This document shows positions 15,403-23,522 of a stretch of DNA of 42,309 nucleotides, piece by piece. The position numbers were made by a program, and so were the translations under genes. Every line of letters starts with the position of its first letter. The stretch's first letter is position 1. Origin of the DNA: Chloroflexota bacterium (GTDB taxonomy: Bacteria; Chloroflexota; Dehalococcoidia; Lucifugimonadales; UBA3495); contig JACZUF010000027.1 in assembly GCA_022573285.1 (NCBI GenBank), positions 1 to 42,309 of the forward strand, in the 5' to 3' direction. The notes below the pieces were generated by a model. The model made no database searches, was not told the origin of the DNA, and worked only from the letters and a program-made list of their open reading frames with translations.

Positions 15403-15440
15403 CCTGCTGTTTACGAAACAGCTTGCCACTGAATCACACC
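15403..15440 (-). pseudogene. tRNA-Thr 5'-half remnant
   Basis: Just upstream of the intact tRNA, the minus strand shows GGTGTGATTCAGTGGC, then a deletion, then the complete anticodon arm GCTGTTTCGTAAACAGCAGG. The acceptor end and the T arm are missing. It looks like the degenerate 5' half of a second tRNA-Thr copy, as could be left by an earlier integration/excision or a tandem duplication. Confidence 0.65.
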
Positions 15441-15533
15441 ACATAAGTCGTGGCGGCAAACGCGATTATCGCAGCAGTAATTTTAGCATATGGCCGTGCC
15501 TGCAGGCCTTGCAGTTGCCACGGCATCGGACAG

Positions 15534-16688
15534 TTAGGCCTCCGGCCATGAATAGGACTGGCTGGCCAGGTCGGCCCCCTGGCGCATGGCGGCCAGCTTG
15601 AGCCACACGATGTCCTTGTCCACCCGGTTTGAGCCGGCGGAGGTATCGAAGCCGCAGTCGGTCCCGGCCATGACCCGGCTGGGGTCGCCCCCCACCGCGT
15701 CCACCGCCAGCCGCAGACGGTCGGCCACCACCTCTGGGTGTTCCACGTAGGTCTTGGTGTCGATGACCCCCGCCACCAGAAGCATGTGCTCCGGCAGGGG
15801 ATGATGGCGGTATACCTTGTATTCGTGGGCGTGGCGCGGATTCGCCATCTCCATTACCAGCGCTCCGACGTTGGCCTCGTAGACCAGGGGGAGGATGTCC
15901 TCCAAGGGCACGTCGTAGTGGTGGGGTCCTTCGGTGTTGCCCCAGCAAACGTGGAGCCGCACCTGCTCTCTGGGGATGTTGCGGATTGCATGGTTTATGG
16001 CGCGGATGTGCAGGGCCACCACCCCTTGGAACACCTCCAGGGTCTCGTCCTGGTAGGCCACGTGGCGTTCCATGGCCAGGTCCGGACAGTCCAACTGAAG
16101 TACAACCCCTCTGGCGGCGATGAGTTCGTATTCCTTCCGCATCTCTTCCGCCAGGGCCATGACGTATTCCTCGTGATCGGCGTAGTAGGCGTTTCCCATG
16201 GTCAGGGCGATGATTCCAGGGGAGGCCGCGCTCATGAACAGGTCTTGGTGGGCTGCGCCGGCCTCGTTTGCTCCGTTGACCAGGCCGTCCAGCTCCTTCT
16301 CCGCCAGGTCGGGACGCTGGTATTCCAGGGGTCCGGTGCACTGGGGCACGTCCCGCATCAGTTGGACCACCCGGGGACGGGCGATGTTGGGAAACTCGTT
16401 CTGGTCCTTGTGACCGCGCCTGGTCCAGGAACCGCCGAACCCCGACATGCGCTGGGTCACGTAGGTGGAGAAGCTGGTCCGGGACTGCTCGCCGCTGTTT
16501 ATGATGTCGATCCCGGCCTCTGCCTGGTGCCGGATCACCTCCAGGGTTGACGCTGCCGCCAGGCGTTCCAGGACGGTTTGGTCCACCGGCTCGCCGCGGG
16601 CCACCGCGCCCAGAAGCTCCACCAGTCCGCCGGGACGAGGCAGACTGCCGGTGTGGGTGGTGAAGATACGCCCTTCGCTATGTTTCAT
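15534..16688 (-). CDS. Single-domain MetE-like (cobalamin-independent methionine synthase family) enzyme
   Basis: 384 residues from the ATG at 16688. The longer frame to 16745 would overlap the upstream gene and adds no conserved sequence. It begins with the family signature TTHTGSLPRP and keeps the zinc site of the MetE C-terminal domain: LHVCWGN (His and Cys), a downstream Glu in VMEMANPRH, and the second Cys in GTDCGFDT. It is half the length of MetE (about 750) because the N-terminal folate-binding duplicate is absent, as in archaeal MetE, epoxyalkane:CoM transferase and other thiol alkyltransferases. It probably moves a methyl or alkyl group to or from a thiol. It follows the FAD oxidoreductase by 16 bp, so the two form an operon. 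Confidence 0.82.
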   Translation of the reverse strand: MKHSEGRIFTTHTGSLPRPGGLVELLGAVARGEPVDQTVLERLAAASTLEVIRHQAEAGIDIINSGEQSRTSFSTYVTQRMSGFGGSWTRRGHKDQNEFPNIARPRVVQLMRDVPQCTGPLEYQRPDLAEKELDGLVNGANEAGAAHQDLFMSAASPGIIALTMGNAYYADHEEYVMALAEEMRKEYELIAARGVVLQLDCPDLAMERHVAYQDETLEVFQGVVALHIRAINHAIRNIPREQVRLHVCWGNTEGPHHYDVPLEDILPLVYEANVGALVMEMANPRHAHEYKVYRHHPLPEHMLLVAGVIDTKTYVEHPEVVADRLRLAVDAVGGDPSRVMAGTDCGFDTSAGSNRVDKDIVWLKLAAMRQGADLASQSYSWPEA

Positions 16689-16704
16689 CGATTGATCTCT
16701 AGAA

Positions 16705-17853
16705 TTAGTCGAACCGGCCGGGCCGGTAGCCGCTAAGCAGGTCAACCTGCGCCCCGTCCACGATTTCCATGGTGGCCAGTTGGGCGATCAAAGGAGCCAG
16801 CGTCACCCCACTGTGGGTCAGCGCCAGGTAGACGTTGGCGGCCTTGGGCGAAAAGCCGACCACCGGGAACCCGTCCAACGGCATGGGCCGGTAGCCCACC
16901 GGCACCGGGATGGCCGAGGCCCCTTTCAGGGCTGGCACATACTCGGCCGCCCGGGCCAGTAGCTCATCGGCATGCCCTTGGGAGTCGTCTCTAGCCAGGC
17001 TCTCCTGGGTCCCCTCGCCGATCATGGCCGTGCCGTCCAGGCATTGGCGCAGGTGGATCTCAGGCCGGCCCGGTTCCAGGGGCGGGGCGTAGACCACGGA
17101 AACGCTGGAGAAGAGCGGTTGGGCGATGGGATTGGTGCGGATCACGACTCCCGGACTATCCTGCTGGGGAACGGTTACGCCGGCCATCGCCGCCAGCCGG
17201 GTGTTGTCCACCCCGCCGGCCAGCACCACCACGTCGGCGTCGACGGTTTCTCCTCCGGCCACGGCCACAGCGACGGTATTGGAACCGGACTTGCCGGATT
17301 TAACGATCAGGCCGGTAACCTCGGTTTCCAGCTTGACCGCCGCGCCGTGCTTGGCCGCCGCCCTGATGCAGGCTTCGGCGGCGGCGGCCGGTTCGACCAT
17401 GCCGTCCAATTCGCAGTAGATGGCGGCTGTCACCTGCCGGGGGCAGATTCCGGGCTCCAGTCGGGCCATGCGGTTGGCGTCGATCATCTGGCAGGGGTAG
17501 CCCCAGGCTTGGAGTTGCTGGGCCCGGGACTCAAGTTCCGCCGCGCCTTCTTCAGTGGCGGCCCATTCCATCTGCCCGCCCCACCGCAGGCCAACGTCCA
17601 CGTCAAGGTCCCTGGCGAACCGGTCCCACATGCCCAATGACCGCCGGTTGAAGTTGTGGTAGGAGACGGGGTGCTTGGCGGTGGCGTTGATCCAGGCGAA
17701 GGAGTGGCCGGTGGCCCCGCCGCCGGGCCGCCCCCTATCGATCACGGTCACCGTGACGCCGTGTTTGGCCAAGGAATAGGCGATGGCGGCGCCGACGATA
17801 CCGGCGCCGACCACCGATACGTTCAGCCGCTTATTCGAGGGACCGGTTGACAT
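16705..17853 (-). CDS. FAD-dependent oxidoreductase (DAO family, glycine/sarcosine oxidase-like)
   Basis: 382 residues. The N-terminal dinucleotide motif VVGAGIVGAAIAYSLAKHGVTVTVID (GxGxxG, then the acidic residue) is followed by GGGATGHSFAWI and, near the C-terminus, VGYRPMPLDGFPVVGFSP, the usual pattern of D-amino-acid/glycine/sarcosine oxidases and dehydrogenases. It oxidises a secondary amine or N-methyl compound in the cytoplasm or at the membrane face. Next to a MetE-like enzyme this could supply or remove C1 units, for example demethylation of an N-methylated substrate, but that is inference. The ATG at 17853 has GAGG nearby. Confidence 0.85.
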   Translation of the reverse strand: MSTGPSNKRLNVSVVGAGIVGAAIAYSLAKHGVTVTVIDRGRPGGGATGHSFAWINATAKHPVSYHNFNRRSLGMWDRFARDLDVDVGLRWGGQMEWAATEEGAAELESRAQQLQAWGYPCQMIDANRMARLEPGICPRQVTAAIYCELDGMVEPAAAAEACIRAAAKHGAAVKLETEVTGLIVKSGKSGSNTVAVAVAGGETVDADVVVLAGGVDNTRLAAMAGVTVPQQDSPGVVIRTNPIAQPLFSSVSVVYAPPLEPGRPEIHLRQCLDGTAMIGEGTQESLARDDSQGHADELLARAAEYVPALKGASAIPVPVGYRPMPLDGFPVVGFSPKAANVYLALTHSGVTLAPLIAQLATMEIVDGAQVDLLSGYRPGRFD

Positions 17854-17931
17854 AAAGGACCTCGGGCCGGGTGGGGATTTCGACCCTATTATCCGGTCTT
17901 TGGCCGGGAAGACTCAAGGGGCAATCCCTTC

Positions 17932-18061
17932 TGTCATTCAGAGGAGAACTCCCGACGCGTCGGGAAAGAATCCCGTGGCCTCAGTGGGAGGAAGGATAAC
18001 TCCCTTTTTCAACTGTGTCCGCCGCGGCGCAACGAGACCCTTCGCTTCACTCAGGGTGACA
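17932..18061. repeat. MITE-like dispersed repeat with inverted ends
   Basis: About 130 bp that begins TGTCATTCAGAGGAG and ends CTTCACTCAGGGTGACA, i.e. imperfect terminal inverted repeats (TGTCAYYCxGAG). It contains GAATCCCGTG on one side and GAGACCCTTCGCTTCACTCAGG on the other. Strings of this type (TGTCATTCTGAGCGAAGCGAAGAATCTC) are common non-coding repeats in many bacterial genomes. A perfect palindrome CCCGACGCGTCGGG lies at 17951-17964. Only one copy is in this window. Confidence 0.6.
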
Positions 18062-18127
18062 ATGGAGCGGGCTGGGCGACAGGACTGGCCCCGGTGCGTT
18101 TCGGAGGGGGAGGACAGAAGCGGGGGA

Positions 18128-19075
18128 CTACCGGGCCTTTTCTTTGGGCTGCTTGTCGGCCCCAGGGTGGTCCCATCCGGCCAAGTCGGCGTGGTACCCT
18201 CGCATCTCGCTGGAAAGCACCTCGATAAAGTTCCGCACCGCCTGTCCCAGAAACTTTCCTTTCAAGGTGCATACTCCAATCACCGAGGACTTGAAGATGT
18301 GATCCAACCGCACCACTCCCAGACGGTCATGGTCCCGCTTGTGGAGGGTGAAGTCGGCGCAGACCGCCACTCCCATGCCGGTTTCCACGTAGCGTTTTAT
18401 GGACTCGGTGTCATCCAAGGACAGCACCACGTCCCAGGTCACGCCCTGGTTCCTGAGTTCCTGTTCTATCTTTTGGCGGGTCATGCTTTCGGGCCCCGAG
18501 AGTATCAAAGGCCACGGAGATATGTCCTTCAAGGTAACTTTGTCCCGTTGCAACAAAGGATGGCCCAGTGGGGTCATCAGGACTATGTCGAACTTGAATA
18601 ACTCTTGGAATTCCAGAGACTGGTCATCAGCGGGAGGCGGGGCGGTAAATGCCAGGTCGATCTCGCCAGACTTAACCAGGCGCAGCAGAGGGGTGTAGGG
18701 CCTGGCCAATAGTTGTATGCGCACGTCGGGGTAGTTCTTGCTGAAGGCCTGGATCCCCGGCGGGAGGTGGTGCACCACCAAGTCCGGGTAAGCGCCTACG
18801 ACGAACGATCCCCGGCGCTCGCTGTAGCCCATCTGGGTCTTCAGGGTGTCCACCGCTTGGACCACCGGGGTAACCAACTCCAACAGGATCGACCCTTCGG
18901 AGGTAAGCTGGATCGGCCGCCTTATGCGGTCGAAGAGAGTGATTTCAAACTCATCTTCCAGCTTGCGCAGGTGGGTGGTTACCGTTGGCTGGCCCAGTTC
19001 GAGTGTGCGGGCCGCTTTAGAGACGCTCCGTAGCCGGGCGACGTGGTAGAAACTAACAAGCTGCCGCAGTTCCAT
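18128..19075 (-). CDS. LysR-family transcriptional regulator
   Basis: 315 residues. The winged helix-turn-helix is at residues 1-60 (MELRQLVSFYHVARLRSVSKAARTLELGQPTVTTHLRKLEDE), and the effector-binding domain follows with FVVGAYPDLVVHHLPPGIQAF and IDLAFTAPP. The closest flavour is the CysB/CbbR type. The ATG has AGGGGGAGG about ten bases upstream. It is codirectional with the FAD oxidoreductase/MetE-like operon 274 bp downstream and may control it. The spacer contains a MITE-like repeat, so the link is uncertain. Confidence 0.9.
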   Translation of the reverse strand: MELRQLVSFYHVARLRSVSKAARTLELGQPTVTTHLRKLEDEFEITLFDRIRRPIQLTSEGSILLELVTPVVQAVDTLKTQMGYSERRGSFVVGAYPDLVVHHLPPGIQAFSKNYPDVRIQLLARPYTPLLRLVKSGEIDLAFTAPPPADDQSLEFQELFKFDIVLMTPLGHPLLQRDKVTLKDISPWPLILSGPESMTRQKIEQELRNQGVTWDVVLSLDDTESIKRYVETGMGVAVCADFTLHKRDHDRLGVVRLDHIFKSSVIGVCTLKGKFLGQAVRNFIEVLSSEMRGYHADLAGWDHPGADKQPKEKAR

Positions 19076-19254
19076 CTGGCGCTGCCTCCCCCTTTGGCAT
19101 CACGGCGGCCAATATAACATATCATAGAGAATTAGGGTAGTAGGAATGGGATATCGGCGAAAACCAATGCGGTAAACATATTTGCGAGATTGGATACCGG
19201 CCGGCCTGAGGTTATACTGGGCGGCGGCTACAAGCCGTAAGGGGGAATGTCCAA

Positions 19255-19700
19255 GTGGTAAGAGCCCTGGAAAGACCGCCCAAGGTTACTCCGAAAGGCG
19301 ACGACGGCTATTTTGAGGAGTTGACCAAGGCGGTCTTCCGTGCCGGGTTCAGTTGGCCGGTGATACGGGAGAAGTGGGACGGTTTCGTGAAGAGCTTCGA
19401 TCGGTTCAGTCTCGACCGTGTGGCCGCCTCGGTCCTGACGACCTGGAGCGCCTCTTCGAGGACCGGAGCATCGTCCGCAACCGGCGCAAGATTGCGGCAA
19501 CGGTTGAGAACGCCCGCACCATGCTTGACTTGATCCAAGAGCACGGGTCGTTTCACGCCTACTTGAGGTCCTTGGACCACCTGGATTACTACAGCCGCGT
19601 CAAGGTCTTAACGCGGCCCTTTGCCGGCCTGGGCCGGACCTCCGCCTTCGTATTCCTCCACTGCGTCAATGAGGAGACCCCGGCCTGGCAGGATAGGTAG
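19255..19700 (+). pseudogene. Tag-like DNA-3-methyladenine glycosylase I, single frameshift
   Basis: Frame 1 (GTG at 19255, with AGGGGGA upstream) gives GYFEELTKAVFRAGFSWPVIREKW...FDRFSLDRVAA. At about 19429-19434 the reading moves to another frame that continues GPDDLERLFEDRSIVRNRRKIAATVENA...FAGLGRTSAFVFLHCVNEETPAW to the TAG at 19698-19700. Together this is the alpha-helical Tag/3-methyladenine glycosylase I fold over about 148 residues. Adding one base at the ...GCC-TC-GGTCCT junction restores a single frame. It could be a true pseudogene or a one-base sequencing or assembly error, because both halves look otherwise intact. Confidence 0.75.
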
Positions 19701-19737
19701 AGCCAAGCTGGTCACTGCCCCGGCCCGGCTCTATCAA

Positions 19738-21282
19738 TCAGCGTCCCTCTTTGATCCAGTCGGCCACCTTCTCGCCGATCATGATGGTTGTGGCGTTGGT
19801 GTTGGCCCGGATGCAGTCCGGCATCACCGAAGCGTCGGCCACCCGCAGCGCCTCGACCCCGCGCACGTGACAATACTGGTCCAGCACTGCCATGGGGTCG
19901 GAATCGGGCCCCATCTTGCAGGTGCCGGAGATGTGGTGCGAGGTCCCGGTATTCCGCATCAGCCAGGCGTTCAGGGTTTCGTCGGAGACCAGGTCGGCGT
20001 CGGTGGGGTTCACCCGGTCCAGAAGAATGCTGTTGAAGGAGGCCTGTTCACAGATCTTGATCGCTAGGCGCACCGCCTCACGCATCCGCCGGAGGTCCTC
20101 CTCCTCCGTGAAGTAGTTGTAGTTCAAGAAGGGCTGCACGTTGGGGTCGGTGGAGGTCAGCTTCAGCTCACCCTTGCCCTGGGCAAGCTGCAGGCTGGCG
20201 CTGACCCCGATGTAGTTTTCGTCGTCGTTTATCTCAACTTGGGCCGGACGGTGCTCGCTGGTCATCAGCATGGGGGTGATCTGCATGTCGTTGCGCAGGC
20301 TGGAGTTCTCTACGGTGTAGCGCAGGCCCACCTGGATCACCGGCGCCTGCAGGCCGGGGCTCTCACCGGTGGCCCGGTACAGGACGGCGGCGGAGGGATG
20401 GTCGCGCAGGTTCTGGCCGACGCCGGGGGAGTCGTGGACCACGTCGATGCCCAGGCTCTTTAGGTGTTCGGCCGGCCCGATCCCCGAGAGCATCAACAAC
20501 TGGGGGGATGCAACCGCCCCGCTGCAGACCACGATCTGTTCCCCTTCCACCGTGAATACCTCGCCGCCGCTTTCAGCCTCGATTCCCACGGCACGCTGGC
20601 CTTCGAACAGGATTCGGCGGACGGTCACGCCGCCGCGGATGTTGAAATTTAGCCGGTGGCGGGCCATGTCCAGGTAATTTAGGGCGTTGCTCATGCGCAC
20701 GCCGTTGATGGTGTTCCTGGCCCTGGGAGAGACGCCGGTGGACTCGGGGTGGTTCATGTCCTCGTCTATCTCGTATCCCACCGCAACGCAGGCATCCTCA
20801 AAGGCCTGGGCGTAGGGCAGCCACTCGCTGCGGGGATAGCGCCGCACCGGCACCGGGCCGTCTGAGCCGTGGAAGTCTCCGCTGAAATCCAGGTCGGTCT
20901 CCAGCTTGTTGAAGTAGGGCAGGACCTTGGTGAAGGCCCACTCGTCGTTCCCCATGGCCGCCCAGCCGTCGTAGTCTTCGGGGATGCCCCGGAAGAGCAC
21001 CTGTCCGTTGATGGCGCTGGAGCCGCCGGTGGCCTTGCCCCTGGGAATGGTCAGGTTGGGTTGCTCCGGGGTCACCTGGGCCACGTAGGCCCAACTGTGA
21101 GGGCCGTAGGCCGACAGCCAAATGTTGTTGCCGTATTTAATGTCGTCGGGGAGGTGGTCGAAGTCGGGATAGTCCGGGCCTGCTTCCAGCAACAGCACCG
21201 ATTTGGACGGGTCTTCGGAAAGGCGGGTGGCGATGGTGCACCCCGCAGAACCTCCGCCCACCACGATGTAGTCGTACTTCAT
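19738..21282 (-). CDS. GMC-family FAD oxidoreductase (choline dehydrogenase-like)
   Basis: 514 residues. The FAD motif YIVVGGGSAGCTIATRLSED is at the N-terminus, followed by GMC signature 1 (PRGKATGGSSAINGQVLFRG), signature 2 (CSGAVASPQLLMLSGIGP), the C-terminal catalytic His region (TSHHISGTCKMG) and the closing NTNATTIMIGEKVADWI. It oxidises an alcohol to the aldehyde or ketone. The substrate could be choline, a polyethylene-glycol-type or an aliphatic/aromatic alcohol. A strong GGAGGG lies before the ATG at 21282. It is convergent with the frameshifted Tag-like gene and separate from the biotin genes. Confidence 0.92.
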   Translation of the reverse strand: MKYDYIVVGGGSAGCTIATRLSEDPSKSVLLLEAGPDYPDFDHLPDDIKYGNNIWLSAYGPHSWAYVAQVTPEQPNLTIPRGKATGGSSAINGQVLFRGIPEDYDGWAAMGNDEWAFTKVLPYFNKLETDLDFSGDFHGSDGPVPVRRYPRSEWLPYAQAFEDACVAVGYEIDEDMNHPESTGVSPRARNTINGVRMSNALNYLDMARHRLNFNIRGGVTVRRILFEGQRAVGIEAESGGEVFTVEGEQIVVCSGAVASPQLLMLSGIGPAEHLKSLGIDVVHDSPGVGQNLRDHPSAAVLYRATGESPGLQAPVIQVGLRYTVENSSLRNDMQITPMLMTSEHRPAQVEINDDENYIGVSASLQLAQGKGELKLTSTDPNVQPFLNYNYFTEEEDLRRMREAVRLAIKICEQASFNSILLDRVNPTDADLVSDETLNAWLMRNTGTSHHISGTCKMGPDSDPMAVLDQYCHVRGVEALRVADASVMPDCIRANTNATTIMIGEKVADWIKEGR

Positions 21283-21442
21283 GATTCTACCCTCCAGTTT
21301 TTGACAGCGGTTAGAGAACGCCGCAGTCTAGGAAGAGACGCCCCAATTTTAATCAACCAATGATAATACAAGCGGGGGGCTAACGCACCCAGGGGATTCG
21401 GTCGCAGGGAACAGGTGGAGGAGGGGCGGGACGGAAAAGGCC

Positions 21443-21940
21443 CTATTCCAGTTCGATCAGAGGGTCGTTGGTGCGGACCGGGTCCATGGGCTGGACCAGG
21501 ACTTCTTTGACGATGCCGTTACGGGTGGCGCGGATGCTCTGCTCCATCTTCATGGCCTCCACCACGCACACTTCCTGACCGGTGGAGACCTGGTCTCCTG
21601 GCCGAACGAGGATGGAGATAACCCGTCCGGACAAGGGCGAGACAATAATGTTTTCCGGTCCTCTGCCGGCTGAGGTTCGGGTGGGAGGAGGTGGGACTAC
21701 GATGCCCGGGATTTGGGTGCGTCCGCGGCGGGGGCGGGCCGGTGGCTGGTTGGGCAGGCCCGCAACCTCCACCAGGAAGGTCTCGCCTTCGACGGTGACC
21801 TCGACCGGGGAATGGGTCAATTCACCTACTTCGACACTGTACCAGTTATCCCCAACCTTGATTCGAAGTGTGGTTACCGCCAACCCCGGTTCCCCTGTGT
21901 CCGAGAGAGGAGTTGCTCCCGGCGCCCATACACGCGCCAA
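21443..21940 (-). CDS. Biotin carboxyl carrier (biotinyl-domain) protein
   Basis: The C-terminal 75 residues are a biotinyl domain with the biotinylated lysine in VVEAMKMEQSI and the fold-closing PVRTNDPLIELE. The N-terminal part (LRIKVGDNWYSVEVGELTHSPVEVTV) is the beta-rich BT-like region of acyl-CoA carboxylase alpha chains, joined by a Pro/Arg linker. The start is uncertain: the open frame begins at TTG 21940, overlapping the biotin carboxylase by 67 bp, but TTG 21883 behind GGGG, with a 10-bp overlap, is at least as likely. No carboxyltransferase gene is adjacent. Acetyl-, propionyl- or methylcrotonyl-CoA carboxylase are all possible. Confidence 0.85.
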   Translation of the reverse strand: MARVWAPGATPLSDTGEPGLAVTTLRIKVGDNWYSVEVGELTHSPVEVTVEGETFLVEVAGLPNQPPARPRRGRTQIPGIVVPPPPTRTSAGRGPENIIVSPLSGRVISILVRPGDQVSTGQEVCVVEAMKMEQSIRATRNGIVKEVLVQPMDPVRTNDPLIELE

Positions 21941-23448
21941 GGGCTGAAGACAGCGGGCGCGATGGGCGGCGAGGATTTCATGGCCATAGCCAGAGAGACG
22001 CCGATTGCGGCGGCGATTTCGCGTTCCCCGTTCTCGTGGCCGTTCTTGTGCCCGTTGCCATTCTTATGCAGCTTTGCGTTGGCGCCGTTATTAAAAGAGC
22101 GGTTCTGGAACTCTTCGATCCATACGGGCATGGAGCCGGTGTGGTGGGTGGCGGCCGCAAATTCCTTGGTGGCCAGTATGTCCCGCAGAATTGGGACGTT
22201 GCACTTAACGCCTTCCAGCCGGAACTCCAAGAGGGCCCTCTGCAGGGTCTTTATCGCCTGGTTCCGGTCCTCTCCCCAGGCCATTATCTTGGCCAATAGC
22301 GGCTCGTAGTCTAACCCAACGGTGTAACCGCTGCAAAGCGCAGTGTCGATGCGTATGTGCTCGCCCTCAGGCAGATGCAGGTCTGTGATGTCTCCTGCGT
22401 CGGGCATGAAGGTCTCGGGGTCTTCCGGGTAGACCCTGACCTCGATGGCGTGGCCGTTGACCGAGACGTCGTCTTGGTTAATGGGCAGGGGCTCGCCGGC
22501 GGCGACCCGCAGTTGTAGTTCGACCAGGTCCAGCCCGGTCACCAGTTCCGTCACGCCGTGCTCCACCTGGAGCCGGGTGTTCATCTCTAGGAAGTAGACG
22601 CTGCCGTCGGCCGACACCAGAAACTCGACCGTGCCCGTGCTGGTGTAGCCGATGGACTGGCCCAGCTTGACCGCCAGACTGGAGACCCGCCGGCGCAGGC
22701 GGGGTGTCAGCTTGGCCGACGAGGGGGTTTCCTCCACCAGTTTTTGGTTGCGCCGCTGCACCGAGCAGTCGCGTTCGTAAAGGTGGACCAGGTTGCCGTG
22801 CTGGTCGCCGATGAGCTGGACTTCGATGTGGGAGGCGTCCTTCAGGTAACGCTCGAAGAACAGGCGGGAGCTGCCGAAGGCGCTTTCCGCCACCTGACGG
22901 GTTCGGTCGATAAGGGGCATCAATTCGTCTTGGGACTCGATGATGTGGATGCCGATGCCGCCGCCGCCCTCGGCCGCTTTGACCATCAGCGGGAAGCCCA
23001 ATTCCCAAGCTTTGGCGGCGGCGTGCTCGTTGTCCACCGCTTCGTCGGTGCCGGGAAGGATGGGGAGCCCGGCTTTGCGGGCCAACTTGCGGGAGTGCAG
23101 CTTGTCTCCCATCTTCTCGATGACATCCGGGTCCGGCCCAATAAAGCAAACGCCCGCCTGTTGGCAGAGACGGGCGAATTCAGCGTTTTCAGAGAGGAAA
23201 CCGTAGCCGGGGTGGATGGCCTGGGCGCCCGACGCCTTGGCGGCGTGCAGGATCTTATCCATGTTCAAGTAGCTGTCGTGAGGGGCAGCTTCGCCCACTA
23301 AATAGGCCTCGTCGGCCATTTTGACGTGTAAAGCTTCTTGGTCGACCGTCGAGTAGATGGCGACGGTGTTTATTCCCAACCTCTGACAGGTGCGAATGAT
23401 CCGGCAAGCGATCTCGCCCCGGTTGGCGATCAAAATCTTGGTAAACAC
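21874..23448 (-). CDS. Biotin carboxylase subunit of an acyl-CoA carboxylase
   Basis: 524 residues. Typical motifs are ILIANRGEIACRIIRTCQRLGI, IHPGYGFLSENAEFA, PLMVKAAEGGGGIGIHI (the ATP-grasp Gly loop, with I where R is usual), YFLEMNTRLQVEHGVTE (HGVTE rather than HPVTE) and RVYPEDPETFMPDAG. It makes carboxybiotin from bicarbonate and ATP. The last 70 residues are a linker with an Asn/Gly/His-rich stretch (HKNGNGHKNGHENG) and then SPWRVYGRREQLLSRT, wording that in fused alpha chains leads directly into the biotin domain. The carrier gene overlaps its 3' end in another frame. Confidence 0.9.
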   Translation of the reverse strand: MFTKILIANRGEIACRIIRTCQRLGINTVAIYSTVDQEALHVKMADEAYLVGEAAPHDSYLNMDKILHAAKASGAQAIHPGYGFLSENAEFARLCQQAGVCFIGPDPDVIEKMGDKLHSRKLARKAGLPILPGTDEAVDNEHAAAKAWELGFPLMVKAAEGGGGIGIHIIESQDELMPLIDRTRQVAESAFGSSRLFFERYLKDASHIEVQLIGDQHGNLVHLYERDCSVQRRNQKLVEETPSSAKLTPRLRRRVSSLAVKLGQSIGYTSTGTVEFLVSADGSVYFLEMNTRLQVEHGVTELVTGLDLVELQLRVAAGEPLPINQDDVSVNGHAIEVRVYPEDPETFMPDAGDITDLHLPEGEHIRIDTALCSGYTVGLDYEPLLAKIMAWGEDRNQAIKTLQRALLEFRLEGVKCNVPILRDILATKEFAAATHHTGSMPVWIEEFQNRSFNNGANAKLHKNGNGHKNGHENGEREIAAAIGVSLAMAMKSSPPIAPAVFSPWRVYGRREQLLSRTQGNRGWR

Positions 23449-23522
23449 AACTTTACCCTTCGTATCGAGGAACGGAAGCCCTGTTTGTAGGCATGGAACC
23501 GCGGGCCCCGCTCAAAAATGAG

